Origin: Asterionellopsis glacialis
Taxonomy: Eukaryota; Bacillariophyta; Plagiogrammaphyceae; Rhaphoneidales; Asterionellopsidaceae
Assembly (NCBI GenBank): GCA_014885115.2
Contig: WKLE02000600.1
Coordinates: 1 to 14,552 of the forward strand
Direction: 5' to 3'
DNA: 14,552 nt
The notes below the pieces were generated by a model. That model saw nothing but the letters and a program-made list of their open reading frames with translations. It searched no databases and was not told the DNA's origin. The position numbers and the translations under genes are program-made. The number at the start of each line of letters is the position of its first letter. Position 1 is the stretch's first letter. Positions 1 through 7,281 of the stretch are shown piece after piece.

Positions 1-3
1 TGA

Positions 4-11
4 TGACGTCA
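4..11. promoter_or_regulatory. CRE-like palindrome TGACGTCA
   Basis: A perfect 8-bp palindrome TGACGTCA, the core cAMP-response element bound by bZIP factors. In the diatom Phaeodactylum, TGACGT-type elements in a carbonic anhydrase promoter are known to mediate CO2/cAMP responses. It lies about 350 bp upstream of the protease ATG, which is compatible with promoter function. An 8-mer can also occur by chance and no factor is identified here. Confidence 0.3.
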
Positions 12-117
12 AATATGGATTTGGCACAAATCCGCAGGTGTCCCAGGTTCATAGTAGCTGGTAGGAACTAGAGGACCTCCCCAGGTAGTAACGAGGTCAA
101 TACTTGCAGACAGTCCA

Positions 118-152
118 CATCACACTCCCATCACCCATCACACTCCCATCAC
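118..152. repeat. Two-copy 18-bp tandem repeat
   Basis: The 17-mer CATCACACTCCCATCAC occurs at 118-134 and again, identical, at 136-152, giving an 18-bp period. A CATCACA-like fragment follows. It is a small minisatellite seed in the presumed promoter or 5' UTR of the protease gene. No function can be assigned. Confidence 0.85.
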
Positions 153-359
153 ATCCATCTGGCAAAAGATGTTCTTTTTACCGCTTGCTCTCAAATTCTG
201 TATTCGCAGCGAAAGAACTTCGTGTTGTGTCTTGAGTCTTGAGCGATCGTTGTCTCCACTACCCGGGAGCCAAGTCAACGTCCCCCCGGAATCCCCTGGC
301 GACCGGCGGTTCAAGTTCAAAAAGTAGCTTTGTATTCCTAGCAACCTCCAAGAAATCTA

Positions 360-1634
360 ATGTCACTCATTCCACTTACACTTGCTACTCTTCTCTTAGC
401 TTGTTGTCATGCAAGACCACCATCGTGGCAGGATCTTGACTCGACATACACCTTTGAAACGTACTTGAAAGACTACCAGAAGACATACTCAACTCAAGAA
501 GAATATGCAACTCGTCGTGACCTTTTTCAAAAAAATGTCGAATTAATTCTTCAACACAACGCCAAAAAATCTGCGGGGTATGTCATGGGGATTAACCAGT
601 TCACTGATCAGCACCCCCATGAGCTTCCCCTTGGATATAATAAGTCTGGTCGTCACGGATGGAGAAATCAAAATATTGAACAAAAGCTGTCTATCACGTC
701 TTCGTCAACCTATCTAAAGGAACTCCCATTTGATATCGACCAAGTTGAGGATTTGCCTGCTTCCGTAGATTGGCGCGAGAAAGGAATTGTTTCTCCGGTC
801 AAAGATCAAGGTGGATGCGGTTCATGCTGGGCCTTTGCATCCACCGCGGCACTTGAATCACACATTGCTCTCAAAACCGGTTCTTTGTTCTCACTAAGTA
901 CTCAAGAACTGGTATCCTGTTTGGATAACCCACGTCATTGTGGAGGAGACGGAGGCTGTACTGGAGCAACAGCAGAACTTGCGTTTGATTTTGTAGCAGC
1001 TGACGGTCATGGGATGGTACAAGAAGATCAATTTGGTTACCAAAGTTATCACGGGGATAAGGTAAATTGTACAATTTTGGACTCCGCTACTAGTACTGAT
1101 GTTTCCTACAGCCGATCTTTACGGGGTGCTGGCCCGGATCCTCCTGGAATCAAAGGTGCAGTAGCAACTATTGAAGGATACTCTATTTTACCCAGTAATG
1201 ATTATGCAGCTTTGATGAATGCCGTTGCGAAAACAGGTCCAATTGTTGTTAGTGTGGCCGCTAGTCATTGGGGTACATATGCGGGTGGTGTCTTCTCCAA
1301 TAATAGCACGGAAAGTAGTAGATATGATGTGAACCATGCAGTCGTACTGGTTGGTTATGGCACAGATGAAGAGAGTGGAGAGGACTATTGGATTATTCGC
1401 AATAGTTGGCGGCCTACTTGGGGCGAGGGCGGCTATATTAGGCTCAAACGGGTTGACCCAAGCACTCTTGACGACCCCGAATCAGATTGCGGCATGGACG
1501 TGACACCTAGTGATGGAGATGCTTGCACCCAGGATGAAAATGGAAATCCAATCACCCCACCCGCAGTGAAAGTATGTGGCACTGCGGGAGTGCTCTTTGA
1601 TTCAGTGCTACCGATTGGTGGCAAGTTGCTGTAA
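360..1634 (+). CDS. Papain-family (C1A) cysteine protease, cathepsin-like, with I29 propeptide
   Basis: A 424-residue secreted or lysosomal/vacuolar endopeptidase precursor. Residues 1-18 form a hydrophobic signal peptide with a plausible cleavage site after CHA. The propeptide carries a perfect ERFNIN motif (E48, R52, F56, N59, I63, N67) followed by NQFTD at 79-83, so it belongs to the I29-inhibited cathepsin L/H-like group. The mature domain should start near LPASVDWRE (132-140). The catalytic set is complete: oxyanion Q150, nucleophile C156 in GGCGSCWAF, H326 in NHAVVLVGYG and N348 in IIRNSW. N-glycosylation sequons are seen at NCT (237) and NNST (314-317). The mature region is longer than classic cathepsin L because of an insertion around 237-270 and a C-terminal extension with extra cysteines (C377, C389, C406) ending in a CGTAGVLFDS-type segment. 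It has a single exon and uses the first ATG. An AATAAA overlaps the stop region, and the neighbouring hydrolase is convergent with its stop 51 bp away. The family call is very secure; the physiological substrate is unknown. Confidence 0.95.
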   Translation: MSLIPLTLATLLLACCHARPPSWQDLDSTYTFETYLKDYQKTYSTQEEYATRRDLFQKNVELILQHNAKKSAGYVMGINQFTDQHPHELPLGYNKSGRHGWRNQNIEQKLSITSSSTYLKELPFDIDQVEDLPASVDWREKGIVSPVKDQGGCGSCWAFASTAALESHIALKTGSLFSLSTQELVSCLDNPRHCGGDGGCTGATAELAFDFVAADGHGMVQEDQFGYQSYHGDKVNCTILDSATSTDVSYSRSLRGAGPDPPGIKGAVATIEGYSILPSNDYAALMNAVAKTGPIVVSVAASHWGTYAGGVFSNNSTESSRYDVNHAVVLVGYGTDEESGEDYWIIRNSWRPTWGEGGYIRLKRVDPSTLDDPESDCGMDVTPSDGDACTQDENGNPITPPAVKVCGTAGVLFDSVLPIGGKLL

Positions 1635-1640
1635 AATAAA
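1635..1640 (+). terminator. Putative polyadenylation signal AATAAA
   Basis: AATAAA starts immediately after the protease TAA stop. The gap to the convergent hydrolase stop is only about 50 bp, so the two 3' UTRs must be very short or overlap. The hexamer is canonical, but its use here is inferred. Confidence 0.4.
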
Positions 1641-1685
1641 ATTTATCTCTACCTAAGGAACAACAATTTACTGCTTTAATACCTT

Positions 1686-2846
1686 CTACAGACGCGAACG
1701 AGGTGTTTTGGTTTCATTTGATTCTGCGGGGACCTGTCCAACTCCAGCTTTGTATGGTTGCCCAGTGCTCAGCAGGGAGTCGAAAAACTTTGCTGCAGCA
1801 TAATTAGCCCAAGTCGAGTCAAGAGTAACTTCCGTTGGAGAGCGCCAAACGCGTTCAGATGAATGCCATGATGCATGTCCTCCACCTTTCGTTCTAACTA
1901 CAATAACATTTGGATTGGCTAACATAGTAGGAAGGACTTTTTCTGTATTCTGACGAAGTTGGGGGTCATCTTCAGCAAATATTATCATGGTAGGAACCGA
2001 CAAGTGCGCAATATTGTTCCCACTCTTCGAAATTTCATGATGGCTTGACCCAATCTTTATTGGGTTATTGATGGCAACTGCACCAGCGATTTTTCCATGC
2101 AACGTGTCACTTCTAGCTCCCTCTCCGAGAAATGATACCATCTTATATGCCCCCACTCCATACCCAATAATGTACAGTGGGACACCTTTCTCCATCCTTC
2201 TGCCTATAGTATTTATGACAATCCTACGAAAAGAGAAGACACGAATGAGTGCCATAGTTGATAATACAATGTTGTTACTTTTCAAATTTGAACACTTCAC
2301 TTACTGTAGATCACTTGTTCGTATTTGTTCTGCTTCAATGACTCCTGCTACCCATCCTCTTTCCGTGCAAGCTCTAGTCATTGACCGAATATAACTACAA
2401 TTTATATCTTGCACTTTACCTGTAAATAGGAGAACAACTGGGTATTGGACTGGTATGGTTATTTCTTCAACATTCTTTGGAAGATCCCATGCGATACTTA
2501 ATTTTGATTCGCCTTTTACGCCAATGGTAAATGCTTCTGGGATGAGTTTATTTTCTGTATCCCTAGGACGAATTGTTATTACAGAAGTAGACTGACGAAT
2601 ATTTTTCGGCCGTACTCTGCGCAACAGAGCTGCAGTCATCAGTGAACATATGGCATCGTTCCTTGTCGTAATTTGGCGCATTACAAAGGGTATACACGTA
2701 AGTCTCTGTCTTTCCCGTCGTTCCCTTATCTTTCCCCAAGCACCTCGGGTAACAACAATGTAGAGCAACCATCTCAAGGTTTGGAGCCGTTGTAGGAGCC
2801 TCTCGCTATTGTTTCTTTCCGAGCCATTCGCAGATATTAATGCCAT
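1686..2846 (-). CDS. YheT/ABHD1-3-like alpha/beta hydrolase, catalytic serine replaced; two exons
   Basis: Two exons, 2846-2305 and 2223-1686, join through an 81-nt GTAAGT...TAG intron to give 359 residues. Without splicing the reading ends at a TAA formed inside the donor. The spliced join restores the family pattern: a strand with PVVLLFTGK (136-144), a helix with SYIRSMTRACTERGW (151-165), DLQIVINTIGRRM at the junction, the nucleophile elbow GYGVGA (201-206), the acid region FAEDDP (263-268) and GGGHASW with H297. This order matches the YheT/ABHD1-3 group of membrane-associated lipid or ester hydrolases. Two key residues differ: the elbow normally has Ser where this protein has Gly203 (codon GGA at 2159-2157), and the usual HG oxyanion motif reads TG. 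The cap-loop segment before the join is also short. It may therefore be a pseudoenzyme. The first 100 residues are basic and unrecognised. The start is the first ATG after an in-frame stop; a further upstream exon cannot be excluded. Confidence 0.75.
2224..2304 (-). other. 81-nt intron in the alpha/beta hydrolase gene
   Basis: On the minus strand the donor is a perfect CA|GTAAGT and the acceptor is a pyrimidine-rich tract ending TTTTCGTAG|GATT. The length is divisible by three, so retention would keep frame, but the donor itself creates an in-frame TAA. Splicing joins two halves that together match one hydrolase fold, which is the main support. Confidence 0.85.
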
Positions 2847-3652
2847 GTTTACTGCTGCTGACAGTGAATCAATCAAGTTCTTCCTTGTTTTTTTGTTATT
2901 ACTTTTGATGCCATTGTGGGTTCACTTCTCCCTCTGGGTGTTGTTTGTGTTCCAGTGAAGAAACGTTGAAACATGTCCCGGATGTGGACAGGCAGTATAT
3001 CCCTAAGGGTTCATCGAACCAGGTTCCAGTAATTTCTAGTACTGTACTGTACAACTTTTGAGACCTAACGGTACTGTTACATTATGGATAAGCCGCACAA
3101 GCAGGACTATAATATATACCTCAAGTGTGTTTGGGAGGGATTGTATTTGTGGCAGGTTGTTTCTAGGTCCTAACTTTTTTAGAGCCACAGAGACCAACCC
3201 GTGGTGATATACAATATTGTGAAAATATAAAGAGAATGATGGAATAAAGTTTGAAAGTATTACAAATCCAGTCTCTTTTGATCAGTACGTATGGAAAGTT
3301 AAAAAAGTTATTGTACGTGTAGAGTGTATGCTCAAAATTGCTTCTTTTTCCAACTTTTTGACACCATAAGAGCAAGTGCGCTTTTATTCCAATGACAAGC
3401 ATCTGTTCTGCAATGACACAGTAATATATGATTTGTATAAACTACCTTTATAAATTCTTTATCGGAATACTACTGTAGGAGAATAGTAGCACGTCCATTT
3501 ACCGGACGGAATATAAGAAATTTCTGCTTCACAGTGTCCGGATTCTTTAGTGACAGGCATCTGGTACACCTAATGAACATGAATGATATGGTCCATGCGG
3601 ATTTCTAGACGAGAGAGAATTGTCTAAAGCATTTCTATTTCTTTTATATTCT
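2847..3652. other. Intergenic region between hydrolase 5' end and SMPD4 3' end
   Basis: About 800 bp, AT-rich, with no supported gene. It should hold the promoter and 5' UTR of the hydrolase and the 3' UTR of the SMPD4-like gene, both on the minus strand. A minus-strand AATAAA lies at 3388-3383, about 265 bp past the SMPD4 stop. A short dyad CCGGAC...GTCCGG spans about 3500-3542. An imperfect direct repeat (TGACAAGCATCTG near 3393, TGACAGGCATCTG at 3551) is present. A 79-codon minus-strand frame at 3163-3402 has no recognisable features. Confidence 0.5.
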
Positions 3653-6349
3653 CTACGCACGAAACATTTTCCACACATAGCTGACAAAGATTATGAACAA
3701 AATGTTTCGATAGTCAGCCAAGAAACGAAGATTGATACGCACCCAGTGCTTTCTGCACTCTTCACTTTCTTTGACATGCTTCATCAAAGCGTCTTCATTT
3801 TGATAGTGGCCGTTGTTGACGTCCTCTTCCTCTTCACCTGTCTGTATCAAACCAAGTTTCATGTTGATCCAGTTAGACGTCCAAATGGTCCAGGACACCA
3901 AGAAGGAGAGTTCATAGGTCTTTGAACGAGATCTCATATTATCACCAATGTACGGTATGTCCATTGGATTCATTTTCACAGTTCCGGCTACAAGTTGTTG
4001 TTTACCAGTATCCGTTAGCAAGCCGTTGCCTAACCTTTCAGGAGCGGACTTGTCGTCTAAACCAGCCGAAGCCAAAGAACGCGAAGCATTTTTTTGGTCT
4101 ACAGGAACCACTTCGTAGGAATCAGGTAAGTTCACAATAACTTTTGCTTGTCGCACCAGAGACTTTAGTGCTGTTTCATCACTCGATAGACCTTGACCAA
4201 AAAGGTTTTCAAATTTCGATGCAAGTCGGTCCATAAAATCTAACTCTCGCATAGTTTTCATGTGCTGCATGTAAATTTCCTCCAAAAGATTGCGCATGTC
4301 TTTTTCACAAGAAGAAAGACTTAGCTGCCCAAACAACGTTGGCGAGAAGGCTCCCAGGGTTTCCTCATGTTTTGCCACCAGTGGGTGAGGCGGAAGCGAA
4401 GGAGCTAAAAGGCGTTTGATCGTTTCAACTACAACAGGTGTATACACCCTGAATACTCGCTGGACGCATTTCATGGAGCGTTGGAATTCTTTGGATGAAA
4501 AATCCAATTCTCTGGATCTACGCAAGAAAATTGCCAAAGGCACAGTGTACATGTGCAGATTTGCAGCAATGTAGGGTTCCCACTTATCCAAGTATTTGCT
4601 CTTGGCCCCTGGTCCTAGTTTAGGCACATATGGTGTGTATTCGTAACTTGATACACGATTCCCAGATGAAACGGAATTGAGGATGGCTTTTTTGGCCTTG
4701 GAAGGTGAGAAGTTGGTAACGTTCCTCTTTGTTTTTCTTTGGGTAACATTCCAGGGCTCCAACCACACCAGCCATGCATCCATTGCCGTGTAAAAGGGAG
4801 ACTTAGAAACATGAATGGGTGCATGACGCAGAGTAGCCCGAATATAGTTAAAGAAGGATTGTTGGAATGCAGTCATTGACGGACCTAGACACCATTTGTC
4901 GGTGCGCAGAACCATTGAAGTTTGCATAGCGGCAGGGTCGTTGTCTACAGCGGAGGATGACACTGCGCCCCTACTCTTGGCTGCTTCATAACCATCCGTC
5001 ACAGCAAGTGCAATGACGGGATCGCCAACCAGATGACTCACCAAGTTGATGATGCCTGTTTGCACCATTGATGGAGGCGGAGAGTATTTGATATGAATAA
5101 TGTCGTAAGATGAGTTTAGATCCAATGCCCCCGTCGAAGTCGTCCCTACACGCTTACAACGTTCGTGCATAAGTGTTGTCGCGTTGAGAGTAGTCGGTAG
5201 CACATAGCTTCCATCAAACCAGAATTCACTAATGACTCGCAAAAAAAGTTCCGATTCTCTCGACAACTGACTGAACCCAACAAATGGCTGATTATGCTTT
5301 GCTTGCGGGAGAAATTGTTGCAGGTATCCTTTGAAGAGATGGGAATATACCGATTCACCATAATGGCTTTCGGGTCTACGATACACGCCACTGCCGTACG
5401 ATGGTGAATGCGATGACGGACCAGAGGACACTGACCTAGAAGAGCCATTCTCTTTCGATTGAGCGATGGGTGCCGCAAGTGGATACCGAATAAAGGCAAA
5501 GAGATAGTATTCTAACATACCTAGCATGATGTTAGGAGGAACATTCTTCTGTGGCATAGATGAGGGCTGTGTTGGCGAACCAAAGGCAGGCGATGACATT
5601 CGTGGCGATACCATCTGTCCTTTAGGACTCAGTTGTAAAGGGCGTTGATGTTCTTCCCGTTTTTGTGCAGCCTTTTTCTGTTGAAATAGTCTTAGTTCAT
5701 TCTGGTCCGCAATCCGAACTCTAAGGATTGACCCAGTCAACCTTGAAATATTGTCGCGCACTGGTGGACTATCAAGTGGTTGTAAACCTCCAAAAGACGA
5801 TCTGAGTAAGGCAATCATGGCGTCCTGTGTAGCTTGTGGAAGAGCCGGGAAAGGATATGGAAATCGTACTCCAGGTCTATGTTCAGTTTCATCAGATATT
5901 GCTTCAATGAGCGTCGGTAAACGATCAGGATTGGTGGTTAATGATGCAGCAATGCCCTGGAGAAGCTGAACAACTGGATCGGCATCGTATGATCTGTTTT
6001 TGGTGGACTGAGATTGTGGCATATGGGGCATATGCATGTGTGTGCTGGCACCCGAAGTTGAAAATGAAGAATCATTGGTTCGTGTTGAAGAAGATGACGA
6101 TGATGATCCTGGTCTATCCCACCGGGAAGATCGTGACAACCAACCGCCAGTTTGATGTCGGAATTCTGCTTTTGCATCGTCCATGTCAATCGGACCAAAT
6201 AACCGGTCACAAAGAAGAGAAAACAGACGAAGGAAGCGGGCCTCAGCTGCGGTTCCGCCAGCTGGTAACTCATATCTTACAAAAGATAAAAGCGCCAGGG
6301 CAGCCTCTCCTGGAGGAAACGTTGTTGAATTGAATGCTTCCTCCAACAT
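3653..6349 (-). CDS. SMPD4: SMPD4-like neutral sphingomyelinase 3 family protein
   Basis: A single-exon gene of 898 residues, close to the length of human SMPD4 (about 866). SMPD4 is a tail-anchored protein of the ER and outer nuclear envelope, linked to sphingomyelin hydrolysis to ceramide and to nuclear pore assembly; its catalytic mechanism is not settled. Recognised segments, in family order: EYYLFAFIRYPL (about 280-291), GYLQQFLP (341-348), ESELFLRVISEFW (365-377), DAWLVWLEPW (524-533), WEPYIAANLHMYT (590-602), a GLLTDTGKQQL stretch (777-787), IPYIGDN with TYELSFLV (798-818), INLRFLADYR (872-881), and a terminal hydrophobic anchor at about 884-895. Ser-rich, low-complexity tracts near residues 80-115 and 300-325 interrupt the N-terminal half and look like lineage-specific insertions. 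The start is the first ATG after an in-frame TGA; that stop falls within a CAAT microsatellite directly upstream. The protein ends just after one membrane helix, shorter than the animal tail. The gene is divergent from the BRAP-like gene. Confidence 0.8.
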   Translation of the reverse strand: MLEEAFNSTTFPPGEAALALLSFVRYELPAGGTAAEARFLRLFSLLCDRLFGPIDMDDAKAEFRHQTGGWLSRSSRWDRPGSSSSSSSTRTNDSSFSTSGASTHMHMPHMPQSQSTKNRSYDADPVVQLLQGIAASLTTNPDRLPTLIEAISDETEHRPGVRFPYPFPALPQATQDAMIALLRSSFGGLQPLDSPPVRDNISRLTGSILRVRIADQNELRLFQQKKAAQKREEHQRPLQLSPKGQMVSPRMSSPAFGSPTQPSSMPQKNVPPNIMLGMLEYYLFAFIRYPLAAPIAQSKENGSSRSVSSGPSSHSPSYGSGVYRRPESHYGESVYSHLFKGYLQQFLPQAKHNQPFVGFSQLSRESELFLRVISEFWFDGSYVLPTTLNATTLMHERCKRVGTTSTGALDLNSSYDIIHIKYSPPPSMVQTGIINLVSHLVGDPVIALAVTDGYEAAKSRGAVSSSAVDNDPAAMQTSMVLRTDKWCLGPSMTAFQQSFFNYIRATLRHAPIHVSKSPFYTAMDAWLVWLEPWNVTQRKTKRNVTNFSPSKAKKAILNSVSSGNRVSSYEYTPYVPKLGPGAKSKYLDKWEPYIAANLHMYTVPLAIFLRRSRELDFSSKEFQRSMKCVQRVFRVYTPVVVETIKRLLAPSLPPHPLVAKHEETLGAFSPTLFGQLSLSSCEKDMRNLLEEIYMQHMKTMRELDFMDRLASKFENLFGQGLSSDETALKSLVRQAKVIVNLPDSYEVVPVDQKNASRSLASAGLDDKSAPERLGNGLLTDTGKQQLVAGTVKMNPMDIPYIGDNMRSRSKTYELSFLVSWTIWTSNWINMKLGLIQTGEEEEDVNNGHYQNEDALMKHVKESEECRKHWVRINLRFLADYRNILFIIFVSYVWKMFRA

Positions 6350-6354
6350 AATGC

Positions 6355-6382
6355 CAATCAATCAATCAATCAATCAATCAAT
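6355..6382. repeat. (CAAT)7 microsatellite
   Basis: Seven perfect CAAT units begin 6 bp upstream of the SMPD4-like ATG on the coding (minus) strand, where they read as ATTG units. Because one frame contains TGA, the array supplies an in-frame stop just before the start codon. Length variation would change the 5' UTR but not the protein. Confidence 0.95.
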
Positions 6383-7007
6383 AATAGTAACACTAAATGA
6401 TGCCAACTAAAAAGTTTTAATCACGACACTCAATTTGTGTGCTTGAAATCACCTCTCTATGACTGCTTTCTGAAATGAACGAAAAAGCAAAGGTTGTCGT
6501 CTTTTTCGTAGAATTTTCAAAATGGAGCACTACTAACTAATGAGAAATGAGTCCGTTGTGGAGTCAACTGAACTGAAACTAGCTTTCTTGAAATGCAAAT
6601 GCAAACTCCCCGATGTTGCTTGCAGTCACTGACTGTTGTGATGTTGAAAGAGAGTCCCAGCAAGAAATGGATCTCATCTCTGAACAACGTGAAGAGCCAC
6701 GCGAAAAAGGAAGATTTTTTTTTGAACTCGCGCCGTTTCTTCTGGGTGTGTCTGTCCCCGCGCTTTCCCGAGAGGTTTTGAGGTTCCGTCCAATCCCAGA
6801 ATATTCGTACGCCCTACAAACGCATCGAGCAAGGAAGTAGATACGGTATTTATCGTTTAACCATAACCTTTTATTTATTGTAATAATAATGTTCAAATAA
6901 AAATTTTATTGTTCAAAAGTGTCTGTCTGTGTTCCGTCCCGTGAAACATCCCGCAGCTGACACTCTTTCACAGTGTTACTCTCGGTGTCGGAAGTTTTCT
7001 GTGTTGT

Positions 7008-7266
7008 GTGAGTGTGCTCTCCAACATTGCCATGGGAGATGGGCGTAATTTAGGAAAAACAACGGGTCCAATACTTTAACTCATGAGAACAAACGTATAT
7101 CACAGGAAACGCATAGATTTTATTTCGTGACTCAAGATTTTGCCTCTCTAGAGACTACTTTCGAACTTCTGTTTACCTTTTAAAAAAAGACGATACACAA
7201 ATTACAGAAGGTTTCATCGATTTCCAGTCACGCTAACGATATATATCTTTCTCTCTCTGTCCACAG
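7008..7266 (+). other. Possible 5' UTR intron of the BRAP-like gene
   Basis: The acceptor side is strong: a CTTTCTCTCTCTGTCCACAG tract ending at 7266, 15 bp before the ATG. The matching donor is less certain; GTGAGT at 7008 is the best candidate in the region. If spliced, a 15-codon upstream ORF starting at 7032 would be removed from the transcript. Only the acceptor is convincing. Confidence 0.3.
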
Positions 7267-7281
7267 AGAAATTAATACAGC

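Larger units (their letters stand above)
1..359. other. Upstream region of the cysteine protease gene
   Basis: No gene is supported here. The stretch contains a perfect CRE-like palindrome at 4-11, a two-copy 18-bp tandem repeat at 118-152, and presumably the promoter and 5' UTR of the protease that starts at 360. Short open frames on both strands (138-344 and 239-439) have no recognisable content. The end of an upstream gene could lie outside the window. Confidence 0.5.
6350..7281. other. Bidirectional intergenic region between SMPD4-like and BRAP-like genes
   Basis: About 930 bp separate two divergent start codons, so both promoters should lie here. Contents are the CAAT microsatellite (6355-6382), a locally GC-richer stretch around 6700-6800 with overlapping frames on both strands but no recognisable protein, and AT-rich DNA near 6850-6920. 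A short ATG frame in good context at 7032 encodes about 15 residues. A strong splice-acceptor-like tract (pyrimidines then CCACAG) ends at 7266, just before the BRAP-like ATG. A GTGAGT at 7008-7013 could be the donor of a 5' UTR intron; this is inference. Confidence 0.45.

Noticed and set aside
2563..2772. 69-codon minus-strand frame inside the hydrolase first exon
   Set aside because: Alternative frame of a real exon; no splice signals are needed there.
3008..3020. Perfect mini-hairpin GGTTC-ATC-GAACC, resembling a tRNA T arm or B box
   Set aside because: The loop is only three bases, and no acceptor, D or anticodon arms can be built around it on either strand.
3163..3402. 79-codon minus-strand open frame in the hydrolase/SMPD4 intergenic region
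   Set aside because: AT-rich, no recognisable domain, and it falls in the expected SMPD4 3' UTR.
3620..4140. Plus-strand frames antisense to the SMPD4 3' half
   Set aside because: They are antisense to a strongly supported long gene and show no family features.
6579..6896. Overlapping open frames of 75-105 codons on both strands between SMPD4 and BRAP
   Set aside because: Neither protein has recognisable content; the two frames overlap antisense in a divergent promoter region, and the composition (GC-richer island) explains the open frames.
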